From: Nemophila menziesii
Lineage: Eukaryota > Streptophyta > Magnoliopsida > Boraginales > Hydrophyllaceae
Assembly (NCBI GenBank): GCA_029959085.1
Contig: JARWIR010000016.1
Coordinates: 22,577,499-22,641,498, forward strand
Direction of reading: 5' to 3'
Length of the DNA: 64,000 nucleotides
Shown: in pieces, positions 1-12,410 of the stretch
Numbering within the stretch: the stretch's first letter is position 1
Layout of the letters: the number at the start of each line of letters is the position of its first letter
Notes under the pieces: model-generated
Databases searched by the model: none
What the model was told of the DNA's origin: nothing
What the model saw: the letters and a program-made list of their open reading frames with translations, nothing else
Made by a program: the position numbers and the translations under genes

Positions 1-563
1 CAACAAGACTCTGAAAAATCCCAATAAGTCGCAATTAAGAATAAAAGTTTTATATTCACTTCATCTATCTATTTAAGCAAATATATTGGTCCATAAATTA
101 TGCCCTTGTAATCCCAAGATAAGAAAATATGTTCATGCTTTTATTCTAAAATGTTGCACAATTGGTCCCATGGGCAAATTTGCGATCTTTTGGAATAGCA
201 CATAGGTAAATTTGGTATTGTCTTAAACATTGGGTATATTTAAACATTTCGAATTATGCAAAGACCAGTGGTACAATTTGCCCTATCCGAATACACTGCA
301 ATGTACGTACCATATACGTTATACAAACATTCAATAAAGACTAAAAAATAAAATAGAGACTTACAATGATCTTGGATTCTGGGTCAACAATGGCTATGAG
401 ATTTTCATAAAAAATGTAATCAATAGAGGCATCCACATTTGCAAATGGTGGCAAAGGGGTTTATTTATCATTAACAGCATAATCAACCAACTTCCGGGTT
501 GGTAACAAAACTCCAACAACCTTATGGACCCATTTGAGATCGATGGCGGAGCAAGTTTCTTGA
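1..563. other. AT-rich intergenic DNA, no gene seen
   Basis: No coding region, RNA gene or complete mobile element is supported here. The last part (about 535-563) contains GATCGATGGCGGAGCAAGT, the same unit that recurs in tandem at 2082-2230. The family-A element therefore landed inside that short repeat tract. Confidence 0.5.
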
Positions 564-2076
564 TGGTGTGGCCTAAGGTGTGATAAAAAGATGTATAAAA
601 TAAGTGCAAATAAACACGCTACGCTAACACGGTACTGCAAGTATTACAGGACGTATGCAAGTTTTAATGATAAGAAGATTCGTTCCTCAGGGACTGACGA
701 AAGTTAGAGAGAACTTATGCAAATTATCAAGTGCAAATATGAAAGATAGAAAAGATAATACGCAAGAGAAAGAAAGAAAAATAGATTTTTATTTTGTTTT
801 TAAATAAAGAAAACTAAACTAACAATTTAAGAGACATAAAACTAAATAACAGAAAAGAAAAGAAGATAGTATGAAAGTTAGCTTGAGTAAATAGCATGCA
901 ATCCCCACTAGTTTTGCCGTTCTAAACATGTAAGGGTGAATTATGTAGTATTTCAATAATCGGTTCCAATTCGCTATCGGTAGTTTCAAATAGGATTTAC
1001 CTGTGTCAATAAGGCTTCCTAAGCAAACTTTTCCTGTAATTGGTAAATAGTCACAAGAACTAAACCATAGTGATTATCTAGTTAGGTTGGGTTGTCAGAT
1101 CAAACCTTGTACTAGACGTTATGTGCTAAACATGTAATTAAACACCGTTGTCAATGGTGACCTAATTAGTAGATGGTAATTCTATATGGCCTAGGTTCCA
1201 CAAGAACACATAATATAAATCCAAACACATAAACAGAGAATAAAAACAATAATTCAATTTAAAACATTAAATTCCCAAATTAGATAGATGTCAATCAAAA
1301 CTAGGGTTCATACATATATGCTAAAACTCAAGCTAAAGAAATTTAGTTCATACAAAGAAGAGAAAAGAAAAGAATTACAGAATAAGAGGTTGAAGGAGAC
1401 GTGATTGATGCACAGCTCCTTCCAGACTTCTTCTCTTGTGTTGCAGCTTCCTCTTGGCCTTAGGGTCTGGCCAAGGATGATTTAAGAGTGTTAAGAGGTT
1501 GTATTTATAGTGTATAGGTTAACCTAATTCGTTTCTTGGAGGAAAGTCCAAGTAATAGACTCCAAGCCCAACTCAAATTCGTATGGAAATAAAGATAAAC
1601 ACTGCTGGACCGTTTTGGGCATATCTTCTTCGTTATTGGTCGGTTTGAGCTCCATAATATACCAAAAGAATCATCACAGAATTATCTATGTCCTTATGAA
1701 AGGAATCTTCCAAAATCGGCTTCCTTGTAGGAGTAATTACCACTTCTTTAGGCGAGTGCTGCAGAATTTCAGATTTAGGCCGCTTTTCATTTTCCTAATT
1801 GAACTCTGTTTCCTTCTATCTCCAATTACCATGCACATCTCTTTCCATATCTTGTAGTCTTTGACTTGGACTCTAATTAATCTCCATAATTATCTTTAAA
1901 GCTTCACACTAAATAAACAATTAAACCCAATATGCTCTAAAAATATTATGTTACTAAATCAAGACCCAAAATAGGAAAGTGCACTAAACTAAGCTCAATT
2001 CAACCTATAAACTAATAAATAAGCCTAAAATGATGTCTCAGAATTATATTATATTATCACAAATGAGGAGACATCA
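564..2076 (-). mobile_element. Family-A solo LTR-type element, copy 1
   Basis: A 1513-bp non-coding block begins TGGTGTGGCCTAAGG and ends GGAGACATCA. It is flanked by a perfect 5-bp direct repeat, CTTGA (559-563 and 2077-2081). The TG..CA ends and 5-bp target duplication are those of a retrotransposon LTR. It matches the block at 8083-9602 along its whole length, for example GTTTTAATGATAA...GATTCGTTCCTCAG near 662-693 and the AAAATGATGTCTC...GAGACATC terminus. A canonical TATA box, CTATAAATAC on the minus strand (1501-1510), occurs at the equivalent place in both copies, so transcription would run on the minus strand. No gag or pol lies inside. It is either a solo LTR left by recombination or a non-autonomous element; the autonomous partner is not recognised. 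Confidence 0.75.
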
Positions 2077-2250
2077 CTTGAGATCGATGTCGGAGCAAGT
2101 ATCTTGAGATCGATGGCAAATCAAGTAGTTGAGATCGATAGTTTCAAACACTGTTGATGGCGGAGCAAGTTGTTGAGATCGATGGCTTCAAACACTCTAG
2201 ATGGCAGAGTGAGTTGTTGAGACCGATAGATTCAAAGACTATGAGATTTT
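2077..2250. repeat. Imperfect tandem repeat of GATCGATGGC-type units
   Basis: Units of roughly 25-50 bp with the core TTGAGATCGATGGC..GAGCAAGT(T) recur about five times (for example GGCGGAGCAAGTTGTTGAG, GGCAGAGTGAGTTGTTGAG). One more unit lies left of the family-A insertion at 538-560. The unit length is irregular and no open frame is kept, so it is probably a decayed minisatellite. Confidence 0.6.
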
Positions 2251-2640
2251 TGAATGAGTGTTTTTTTGTCTTGTATTATATATAATAGCAAAAGTGTAAA
2301 GAAGTAATCTTATGTATCAATAGATTAAGTGATGATGTGTTGGTATTAATGTTTTATTATTAATTTGATAAGGTTATTTAGATTAATAGGTTAGTTAGTT
2401 TATAATTGTAAAAAATAAACAATTCCTTTTCTTTTTAAATAATATTTTTATGACGTGGCAGCTTAATTGGCACTGATTAGGCATTGACTAACGGTGAAAC
2501 TAACCATATGTCCGAAAAGGGTGAATGTTGTCCCAAATACAAAGATAAAGGGGGAAATGATCGTTTTGAAACATAAGAGGGTAAAGTATCTTAAACCCCA
2601 AAGATAAAGGGCTTTTAGAGGCATTTACCCTTTTTAAAAA
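2251..2640. other. Non-coding AT-rich DNA with a repeat-like tail
   Basis: No gene is visible. From about 2450 to 2635 the sequence has the look of a dispersed plant repeat (two AAAGATAAAGGG(G/C) motifs, ending in TACCCTTTTTAAAA), but I could not define its ends. Confidence 0.3.
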
Positions 2641-4625
2641 AAACTCTAAACACGTTCGATACCCCAATTATTGAATCGCTCACCGATTTATCATCTATTG
2701 GCCAGGTGATACTAGCCACGAAAAGAAACTGCAAGATTATGTGATAGTCATGCGATTTCATCCTGATGATCTTTCACGTATGATTCGGAATGTTATTTCT
2801 CAAACTAGACGTGAACCCATCAGAAAACTTCTGTGCCTTTAACCAATCCAAAAAGACACGTCGCTTATCAAGTGTCAACACATACTTTGCGCGCGATAGC
2901 ATCATTTTACCTCGGCTCGCGTACAACCACAACCCTATCCTGATGCCTATAATTTTTAGATCCATTCTCCCTTTCCTGATCCACATCATGGCCTACAACT
3001 GTACCGAGCAGACTATCACACACATTCTTCTCACAATTTATAACATCAATGTTATGTTTCACCAAATTTTCTGACCAATAAGGTAAACGATATAAAATAC
3101 TATTTTCTTCCAATTAAACTCACGAGGACATATTTTCTTCGTTGCCTTGCCCCAAAAGTTCTTGTGTTTACCGAAAAACGCAATAGTCAACCCACCTAAC
3201 TGCGTCTGGATATTGCCAAAACTATGTTACCTAGGGGGGTCCTCTGCTCAGTAGTCGCGTAAGAAATTTCGTTTTTTCTAAACCGATGTCTTAAAGGTAA
3301 CCACCGTCTGTGATCAAAATAAACTACCCTTTTATTCACCTAATTCGACAAAGTAAAATCCATGCATTCTGGGTGTCCTAAATAACCTTGGCCCTGCCAA
3401 CCTGATGTGTATAACCTAGCCGGGTAGTCATTAGTCGTGGACAACAGACAAAACTTCATTGTAAACTCTTGCTTAATATGAGCATCATACGTAATGATCC
3501 CTATATCCCACAACATGTCCAACTTATCCATAACCGGAGAAATACATCCATATCCTTACCGGGTGATCGCGGAACCGGAATCAACGAACAAAGTTTAAAT
3601 GTGGTATCTTTCATGAATATCCTCAGTGGCAAGTTGTAGACGGTCAATATAATGGACCACATGTTGTAGGAGTTATCCTGCATAGAGAATGGACAAAAAC
3701 CATTGATACCCAACCCCAAGAAGACATTCCAAGGTTCACTCGCAAACTCAGGATGTAGCTCTACAAATTCTAACTATCACCATCAACAGGATGGCGTAAC
3801 ACATTTGGTCGGTACTCTTTCCGGTATGGTGCCAAATAATGTCTTTGACGGTGTGCCTCGAAGTGTACAAGTCGCCGCAATCCAGGAGCAATCAAAACAT
3901 AGCGGAGTTTCTTATCTGGTACTTTCTTACCCTTCTTCGCATCCCATCTAGATTCACCTCATACGGGACAATGCTCAAGGTATTCATTCTCCTTGTAATA
4001 CAGAGAACAATCGTTCAAGTAAACATCTAGCGTACTATATCATATACCCATACTTTTCAACTTTTTATTGCACTCCTCGTAAGAAGAAGTCTACGTATGA
4101 CCTTCAGGCAAAACACAATACAACAATTACATGAATTCGGTGAATGATGTGTTAGTCCACTTATTCTTCACCCTTCATGTGCATTAGCTTGGCAATGAAA
4201 TTCAAAGAACCCATTACCTTAGAACCAGGACATAAGCCGGTCTCCATTTCCTCGAACAAAGCTTTGAAACAACCATGACTTGTATGACTTTTTGTGTCTC
4301 GTCTCGGTGTTACCCGATTGACCCCCAACATTGTAAGTGAGTCTCAAATCTTTATACACACTCATCATTTCATCTTATATAATTTAGGTATGGATTTCCA
4401 CTGGAATTTTTAAGTTTTCATCGTGCTTTGTTCAACCTCATACGTGGACAAAAATCTGTATTTTAAAACATGTGCCCTAACCTCATGGATGCGGAATTTA
4501 CGATTATTCGAACAATGATTACACAGACAAAACAATAAACCATTAAAACTCACTTGTTTTTCACAAAACAATAAATTCTTCCAAACTATTAATATATTCC
4601 ACGCTAACATAACAATTTGAGTTAA
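2641..4625 (-). pseudogene. Degenerate CACTA (En/Spm) transposase
   Basis: Minus-strand frames give, from high to low coordinates, a transposase-associated N-terminal domain (about 4610-4410, CNHCSNNRKF..HEVRAHVL), then the TNP2 core (about 3719-3340, MQDNSYNMWSIILTVYNLP, RSPGKDMDVF, TTNDYPARLYTSGW), then LYRLPYWSENLVKHNIDV and CEKNVCDSLLGTVVG (3110-3000). Each piece is collinear with the better preserved transposase at 16018-18544 on the other strand, so both belong to one CACTA family. Stops and frameshifts separate all pieces. The coding part ends abruptly near 2650, at the equivalent of about 18020 in the other copy; the DUF4216 region and that terminus are missing. Confidence 0.75.
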
Positions 4626-5029
4626 TCAAACTCTTATCGATACCCGGATCTATCGTCTATTAACGATTTGATATAAGCATACAGCTACAACAATATTAAA
4701 AATAAAAAATAAATACTCATAGACATATAATTTATCATCCAATTATACAATCATAAAACAAGTTTTAATAAACTAATTATGTCATATCATATGTTAAAAC
4801 ACAATCATAATCAAATAAAATAAATTATAAAAAGTTCTAATTTTAATAAATTACCTAATTTTAGAGAAAGAATGTGAAGAAATTGAAGTATAAGTAGACC
4901 CTACGAGTGTAAGATGATCCCGAGAAAAACATATGATGAAACAATAGATCCAACATGTGCTAAGATCTTAGGATAATATGGAAGATTTTTTGGGGGTTTT
5001 TTTAAGATTCTGCCAGACTACTCTTAAAT

Positions 5030-5350
5030 ACGTTGGTTTCATCAGCGACAACATAAAGTCGTCGCAAATGTCGTTAGAATAGACAACCGCGACGACAAAA
5101 TTTAGTCGCCAGTTGCAATGGTCAATAACAACTACAATTTACAACAATAAAAAATTATATTAAAACTAATATCTCTTCCAACGACTTTGATGTTAGTCTC
5201 TACAACAAGATTTAGTTGTGAATGCCAAATGAGGTAGGCAACGACTTATGTCACGGACGATACAATTTAGTCTCTAAAGGGATGTTTCTAGCGACGATTC
5301 GTATGTAATCGCTAAATATTTCGTCGCTAGATAAACGCGTTGTAGTAGTG
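5030..5350 (-). mobile_element. CACTA terminal and subterminal repeats
   Basis: The minus-strand element starts at 5350 with CACTACTACAACGCG (5350-5336), the CACTA-superfamily signature. Downstream on the minus strand are repeated subterminal motifs of the AGCGACGA/TCGTCGCT type (for example 5292-5300, 5318-5330, 5053-5061, 5090-5097). These motifs also surround the plus-strand CACTA at 14.9-20.3 kb. This is the upstream end of the element carrying the transposase remnant at 2641-4625; the 4626-5030 stretch between them is AT-rich leader without coding. No matching end exists at the low-coordinate side. Confidence 0.7.
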
Positions 5351-5930
5351 CTCGGACCTAATTATGTTGTTAATTTTTGGCATTTTTCATAGGGTTTAGA
5401 AAATCGTATAGAGTTGCAATTTATCAAAATTACATCATGCCAAATTTGAAAATTAAAGAACCACTAGAGAAAATGTGAAATTATTGTGTAATTTATTATG
5501 ATAATGAAGGTTGTGATGGGACCACCAATAAATGGTGATGTTTAGCCATACTAAGTACAAGAATGACTTGCTATGTTACGTATCCAAGGGGTAGTCCCAA
5601 TCTTACGAATTAACCTTATACACAAAATATATTAATCAGAGATGGTGTAATTTTTTTTCGGACTAGAATCAGAGATGGTGAAAATGATATTTATCTTTTT
5701 TTTAGCGGGTAAGGAAATCTTACAGTAAAAATGACGTGTAATAAAAAACTGAACAAGTTAGCTCTTATTTTTTTTATCCATACAACCAACTTATTAGCTC
5801 ATTTCAAATCTTAAGCGAATCAAAATATTATGTGATCAAAAAATTGAAAAAGAAAACAAAGGTACAAATGCGTTTTTTAATTTTTTTTGTAAAATATGTA
5901 CATACTTCACGTATTTTAAGACATATCTAG
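5351..5930. other. Intergenic AT-rich DNA, nothing recognised
   Basis: No open frame, RNA gene or defined repeat can be supported in this stretch. Confidence 0.4.
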
Positions 5931-6385
5931 AGTTGTAAATGAAACAAACTGCTCGCGAGCAGGTCTCGCCTCATAAAAAACTCGTTCGTTTATACAAACG
6001 AACAAAAAAGTTGTTTGGATTCGTTCTTTAAGAAAATATGTTCGCTCGAACTCTTTCATTTACTGTTTGTTTATATTTATGATTGGTAAATTAATATTTT
6101 ATTATCAATAAATATATTATTAAACCTAATATATTAACTTGAATATTTTTTTTATTTTTTTATTTTTTTCATTAATATCGCACTTCATACTTCATACCAC
6201 ATACTCTTTCAAACATCAACTGTTTATGAATTTTTTTTCAACCATAAAAATAATAATTTTTTTGTTAATAACTCGAGTTCGCCTCGAAAAAAACTCGTTC
6301 CTTAAGTTAAATAAACAAGTTTTAACGATTTTGTCTCGTCTCGGTTTCACTCAAAAAATTTAACAAACAAGTTTGCACATCCAGT
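5931..6385. repeat. Dispersed repeat rich in GTTCG/CGAAC palindromes
   Basis: The block contains many short inverted motifs such as CTCGCGAGC, CTCGTTCGTTTATACAAACG, GTTCGCTCGAAC and CTCGAGTTCGCCTCGAA. This resembles non-autonomous DNA-transposon families common in plant genomes. Ends are approximate and no clear target duplication was found. The open frame inside (6139-6363) is low-complexity and is not taken as a gene. Confidence 0.4.
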
Positions 6386-7322
6386 ATTGCACTCGATTTG
6401 GTTAATTAAAACCCTAAATATAGCACGTTAGAATGACGTGAAGTAAGTTTTTAAAAGAAGACGATCCTTTCATATTATATGAGATCATATAGAGGTCTAT
6501 GTAAATAGCTTCAAATTTATAAATTTATTAGGTTTTGAAATTTTTTGGCCTAAAGAGTCACTATTTAATTGAATTATAGATAGGAAAAAAAAGAGTCATA
6601 ATTAAAAAAAATTGAAATTAACACCAGCATAAATAATCCTCAAAATTAATTTTAGGATCTTTGGTCATACACCATTTTGTGTTGCACGAAGAAAACTCTA
6701 AAAAAATCTCATTCTTATTATAATTTTAAGAGAGTGCAAAAGATCCAAAAATCTAAACATAAAAACAAAACATTTTTCATAATTTAAAAGACTTAAATCA
6801 AGAATACACCATCAAAGTTCAAGTTTGAAAGTGAACACGACTGGGCTTAACATTAAGCGTCATTGGCGGCGACACTAAGCGCCTACAATAGCGACACTAA
6901 ACACTGGGTATGATCGAAGGTGACACTGGGAAAAAAAACTAAGAGCGAGAATTCTTTTTTGTTCTTAATTAATGTGATTTTCAACACTAAAAATCTTCGG
7001 TGGTGTGACTGAGAAAATTTGTATAATAGTGAGCAACATTCAAATTTTACATTATTGTAATGATTAAGACTAAGAAAAAAAACTTTGAGAGATTTCATTT
7101 GAAAACTGAGCGTCGAACACTGAGCAAAAAAGAAAAGTACTAGCATGTAACTTCAAAGTTTAATACAAAGAGAAAGTTTCAATTAATTCCAATACACTTA
7201 GCTACATACATTGTCGCTTTGAAATCGCACCTGATACTTAACAAGAAATTGTTTTCATAATGGGAAGGCTGGTCATTTTAAAAAAATGTTTAAACTTAAA
7301 AACAAAATGAATTCGAATAATA
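6386..7322. other. Intergenic DNA, no gene seen
   Basis: AT-rich, with A- and T-runs. No 5' LTR for the copia remnant that follows could be found here. Confidence 0.4.
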
Positions 7323-8082
7323 ATGAGGACTAATGTAGCATGTATGCCTATAATTGATGATGTATATGAGGTACTAAATGTCACTATTATGTCTATCCAT
7401 GCTAATTGGATATTTGACTCAGGTTGTATTTTTCACATATGCCCCGTAGTTGAACTATTTCATGATATTACTGAGACTAATAATGAAACTGTATACATGG
7501 GAAATGATCAAACATGTCAGGTTAAAGTAATTTGTAAAGTGAGATTAAGAATGAATCATTAAATACATGTTGTCCTAACTAATGTTAGATATATATACTA
7601 GACCTTAAGAGAAACTTGATTTTTTTAGGTTCTATAGATGATCTTGGTTGTGTTCCTGAGGTTTCCAATGGTATTTTACATATATATAAGAATTCTAAAT
7701 TTACGTTAACCAGAACCAAACATGTTCGGTTATATGTTTTAGATGGTAGTGACTTATCTGCTTATGTGAACAATGTTACTCGTAGTTGTTCACAAGCTTC
7801 TACTAAGAACTGGCACCTTAGACTTGAGCATATGAGTCTTTAAGGGATCACTTTGCTAAGCAGACATGGTATGTTGGGTAAATATGTTGTAGGTAACCTT
7901 TCTTTATATGAGACTCGTATACTAGGTAAACAACACAAGGTAAAAATATAAGCTTGGGACTCATAAATCCAAGGCATGTCTTGAATATGTTCATGCTGAT
8001 CTGTGGGGTCCCGAAAGGTATGATACTCATGGTAATTTTAAATACTTTCTTTTTTTAGTTGATGATTATAGTAGAAGGGTGT
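7323..8082 (+). pseudogene. Copia pol fragment: protease, GAG-pre-integrase, integrase start
   Basis: The frame at 7323-7562 contains WIFDSGCIFHICP, the copia aspartic-protease region with D-S-G at the active site. The frame at 7616-7843 contains GCVPEVSNGILHIYK and NWHLRLEHMS, the GAG-pre-integrase domain. A frame-shifted continuation reads ACLEYVHADLWGPERYDTHG and FLVDDYSRRV at 7975-8080, the start of the integrase core with its first catalytic Asp. Reading is interrupted by stops and by the family-A element, which is inserted exactly inside the DDYSRRVWDF motif. The rest of the integrase resumes at 9603. Dead copia pol, plus strand. Confidence 0.75.
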
Positions 8083-9602
8083 TGGTGTCGACTAAGGTGT
8101 GATAAAAATAGGATATACATAATGCAACTAACACCCTAGCCTAAACACGTTACTCACTGCAAGTATCACAGGTCGTGTGGAAGTTTTAATGATAAATAAG
8201 ATTCGTTCCTCAGACATTACGAAAGTTAGAGAGAACTTATGCAATATAAAGTTCAAATAATAAGCTAGAAAAATAATATACAAGAAATAAAAGACTGGAA
8301 ATATTTATTTGGTTTTTAAGACTCTAAACAGTTAACTAAATAAATTAAAGACATGAAAATAAATATAGAGAAGAAGATAGTATAGGATTTTAGCTCAAGA
8401 TTTAGCAAGAAATCCCCACTAGCCTTGTTTATTATATTCATGTAAGGAGGAATTGTGTGATATGCAATAGCTAGAATTCTATATTCATCCTAACCCCTTT
8501 CCGGGTGGACTTAAGAGGCGACATAACAATTATCAGGGGGCTTGGGTAAGGGGACCCTGAAATAATGATCAGTGATTAAATCTCAAACCCTAATGACTAT
8601 CTAGTTAGGCAATCCCTTCCGGATCACTACCGCACACTAGACGTTTATGTGGTGTTTCAATAATTAGACACCCCTTTTGGGTGACCATCTAACTACTATT
8701 AAGGTAATCCTATACGTTGCGCACCGCAAAAACTACAGACAATAAATCAAAACACTTAAAACAGAGAATAAAACACCAATTTCAATTTAAATGCTAACAT
8801 CTCAAATTAAAATAGATGTAAAAAAAGTCTAGGGTTCATACCCATATTCTAATCTCAAGCTAAAATAGATTTAGTTCATACTAGAGAAAGAAAAGAAAAC
8901 AATTATAAATTTGAAGGCTTGTGAAGGCATAATTTATGTCCAACTCCTTCCAGACTTCTCTTCTCTTGTTGTAAGCTTTCTCTTGGCTTAAGGTTTGATC
9001 AAGGATGTGTTTCTACTGATAAAAGGGTGTATTTATAGGGTTCTCCAAACCTTAGTTCGAGATCTTGGAGTAGAAGTCAAGTAATATGACTCTTTTCTAA
9101 ATCAAATTCGTTTCCTAAAATATAGGAGAAGTGATAAACTGCTGCTGTCTTGTTTTGGTCATAAATCCTTCAATATCGCTTTGATATTTGCGTACTTTAT
9201 ATCGAAACAATTTCTGTCGAAAAGATCTACACTTTTTGTTTAGATTGCATCTCCAAATTCCAATCCAATTTTAAGTTATATTCACTTTAGTGTACGTGGC
9301 TGCAGAATTTCAGATTTAGTTGACAACTTTTCTTTTCCTATTTTATCTCCAACTTCCATCCATATTTTATTTCATAATCTCTTAGAATTGATTTGACATC
9401 TAATAAATTTTCATATATCAAAAAAGATTTACACTTAACAAACAAATTAAACTCAAATATGCTCTAAAAATAATAAATCATCAAATCAAAACAAGGAATA
9501 GGAAAATATAAAAATATGCATACAAATCTATAATTAAATGCTCAAATACACCTAAAATGATGTCTCCAACTAGATTAATTTATCACAAAAAGGGAGACAT
9601 CG
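8083..9602 (-). mobile_element. Family-A solo LTR-type element, copy 2
   Basis: A 1520-bp block begins TGGTGTCGACTAAGG and ends GGGAGACATCG. It is flanked by the 5-bp direct repeat GGTGT (8078-8082 and 9603-9607). Removing block plus one repeat restores a continuous copia integrase reading (SRRVWDFLLKSKDETF), which fixes the borders independently. Full-length similarity to 564-2076 includes the minus-strand TATA box CTATAAATAC (9029-9038) and the leader with GTTGTAAGCTTTCTCTTGGC near 8969. The last base is G where copy 1 has A. No coding capacity. Confidence 0.78.
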
Positions 9603-10345
9603 GGTGTGGGACTTTTTACTAAAATCAAAAGATGAGACTTTTTCTAAAATTAAAGAATGAACATCCGTGGAAGAAAAACAAACTAGCTTGAACTTAAAAG
9701 TTTTAAGAACTAATAATGGTCTAGAATTCTGTAATATAAGTTTGATGTCTATTGTAAATAATATGGAATTTTAAGGCATATAATTTGTTAGGCACACTTC
9801 ACGACAAAATGGTATTGCTGAAAGAATGAATAGAATTTTGTTAGAAAAAGGTCAGATGAGTGATTTTTACTTCTGGTTTACCTAAGGATTTTTTAGGTTA
9901 GGCATTATATACACATACTTAGTGAATAGAAAATCTACAACCTCTTACTGTTATACTATAGGGGGTAATTGTATTTCCTGGAAATTACAACTTCAACCTT
10001 CAGTAGCTTTATCAACTACTTAGGCTGAGTATGTAGCAATTACTAATTCAACAAATAAATCTATTTGGCTGCAAAATTTACTTCTTGAGGCAAACATTTT
10101 AAAGGTAAAGTTACTTTATATTCTGATAGTCAAAGTGCAATTCAATTAAGTAAGAACCCTGTATATCATGAAAGGACAAAGCATATTGATGTAAAATTTC
10201 ATTATATAAGAGATGTTCTTACTAGTGGTGAGGTAAAATTGTTAAAGGTAGCAACCGATGATAACCTTGCTGGCTTTGGCATTTAAATTGTTACTAATGC
10301 TAAGTTTAAGCATTGCTTAGACTTGCTGTTTCTTGAGTAGTTATT
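9603..10345 (+). pseudogene. Copia pol fragment: integrase remainder and RNase H
   Basis: The sequence resumes the integrase after the family-A insertion: WDFLLKSKDETF, then LRTNNGLEFCN, then RQNGIAERMNRILLEK near 9803-9847, the third catalytic Glu region. At about 9950 it jumps directly to the C-terminal RNase H region (NCISWKLQLQPSVALST, AEYVAITNSTN, LYSDSQSAIQLSKNP, HIDVKFHYIRD). The whole reverse-transcriptase domain (normally about 250 residues) is therefore deleted. Several stops are present. Plus strand, same element as 7323-8082. Confidence 0.75.
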
Positions 10346-10446
10346 TTGCAGGTTATTTTAAGCTGAGAAGATGATGAGTTGGTAAGTTCTATATGGAGAC
10401 TTATAGAGTTACAGTTACAAATTAGAGGGTAAAGACTTCAAGGTGA

Positions 10447-11142
10447 AGATTGTGTAATAATATATATATATATATATATATATCATATATGGTTTGAAAT
10501 ATTTAAAAGAATTTGTGTCAAAGTATTTGACATCTATTTGGAACTCGTATCAAATAACAACGTTTTTGCTTAGACGGTGGACTACGTGGATGTATTAGAG
10601 CTCTTGATCTCTCGCACGATCAACGCTCATAATTAACTCACGGTTGATGTCTCATATAAATAGTTTTTTTTGTTAATTGAGCAACTATTATATTCTCTCT
10701 CACACTCTGAAACTCTCTCTTCTCCCGTTCTTTATCAAACCCTAGTCTCAAGGGTTTCAGAGTTAAGCATTCTTGATATATCAGATTCACTTCTATTTCA
10801 ATATTTTAAATATCGTGTAATAGTAAGAATCATCTTGATTCGTTACTTATAGTCTTCAACGTTGTTGGTAGACTTAAGTTTTTTTTAGTTAGATTGTGAA
10901 ATCTTAGATTAGAGTATGGTGCATGTTTTGAGATCGACACTGTAACGTTTAATCAGAGATTTCTAGTGAACAAACTACTCTCATCGAAACTCAACGTAGT
11001 TTTAGGTCATCTTGACTGAACCACGATAAATGATCGTGTTCTGTATTTTTCTGTAGTTTTATTGTTATATGTTTTTAAAAGTCAAACGTTTCAAAGTCAA
11101 ATTTATAAAGTTCTTACAACAAACGTCAATAATAACATCTTA
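10447..11142 (+). mobile_element. Probable 3' LTR of the copia remnant
   Basis: This follows the copia RNase H by about 100 bp. It starts TGTGTAATAATAT and ends TTCTTACAACA, consistent with TG..CA borders. It contains a TATA-like TCATATAAATAG (10651-10662) followed by a CT-rich leader (CTCTCTCACACTCTGAAACTC), as expected for U3/R of an LTR. No second LTR copy was found to confirm the ends, so the borders are inferred. Confidence 0.45.
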
Positions 11143-12410
11143 CGAATTCATCTCCTAATATAGGATATTAGCTTTAAGTTCATATGTCAATATTAGACCC
11201 TCATGTAACACTTAATTCTTCATTAGGGACAAAATGCACTCGATCGGTTAAGTTTCTCAATTTTGTTGTCGGGAGATTCAAAGTTTAATTGAGAGATCCA
11301 AAATTATATTGGCAACATTAATGACTTCTATTCTCCTAGTTATACTTGGATATTATATAATCTAATCAGATTACTAAAATAAATAAAAATTAATGAATCG
11401 CATGACAGTTACATAATGATGACGACGATGATAACCAAGATGTGTAAAATTGCCTAACTTTGTTTTCATAGTATTGTTTCTAATCGAAACACTTCATTTT
11501 TTTATTGTAACTTCTACAAACCATACTATTGTGAGACACACCTAATTTTTTTCATTTTTTTGGGCAGGAGACACACCTACATCTGATCAGATTGTTTATA
11601 AATTATTGTTGTCTTGTCGGGCTCTAAATTATAATGTATTTTCAGATTGAAAAAAATATTATTTATTAGAAAAAATAGAAAAGGCGATAATATATTTCAC
11701 TAGATACTTAATAAAATTCCCCTTTTTGGCATGTTACACTTACCATCCATATATTTATATAGGTTAACATAGATTTATTGTACACCACTACACTCGAGAT
11801 GTGTACATTAAGACTTTATCCTTCACACTGAGGTGTTAACTATCACGAGTGTTAAATATCAATCTTTAAGACATTGATGTAAATAATCAAAGAATAATCT
11901 TCGATAAATATTTATAGTAATAATATATATATCACCTAATTAGTCAAATCATTATAATATCATGCATGATGTGGTGTTCTAATTAACATTGCCAAATCCA
12001 AATCAATTAGGGTTAGTTCAACGAAGACTTTCTAATTTTTCTACGTTAAAAGAGTGAGGCAATGAGATGTACAAGGTGCAAACAAGTACGGAACTAAAAA
12101 ATAATATTTAGGGACCCAATCATAGATTATGAAAAATTTAGGAGTTCATACCTTCAGATTTTTTTTTATAAGAATCAAAACATCGTTTTTGAAAATTTTG
12201 GGAAGACTTGGGCCCCAATATTTTGTACATAGTTCTGTCCTCTGGTGCATATCCTCTTCCTAATTTTAAAAAAATGTAGTTCTTATTTAATTGATGATAT
12301 ATACAAAAAAGCATATAGATTTTTTGTCGGATTAATCATATGTTGTTTAGACTGCCCCGAATCATCATATAATTTTATATTTAATTAGTAAGTAATGATA
12401 TATACCACCT
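11143..12410. other. Intergenic DNA, no gene seen
   Basis: AT-rich non-coding sequence. No coding frame, RNA gene or repeat boundary is supported. Confidence 0.4.

Noticed and set aside
1615..1857. 80-codon plus-strand frame
   Set aside because: It lies inside the family-A LTR-type element, in antisense to its TATA box, and is not kept in the second copy.
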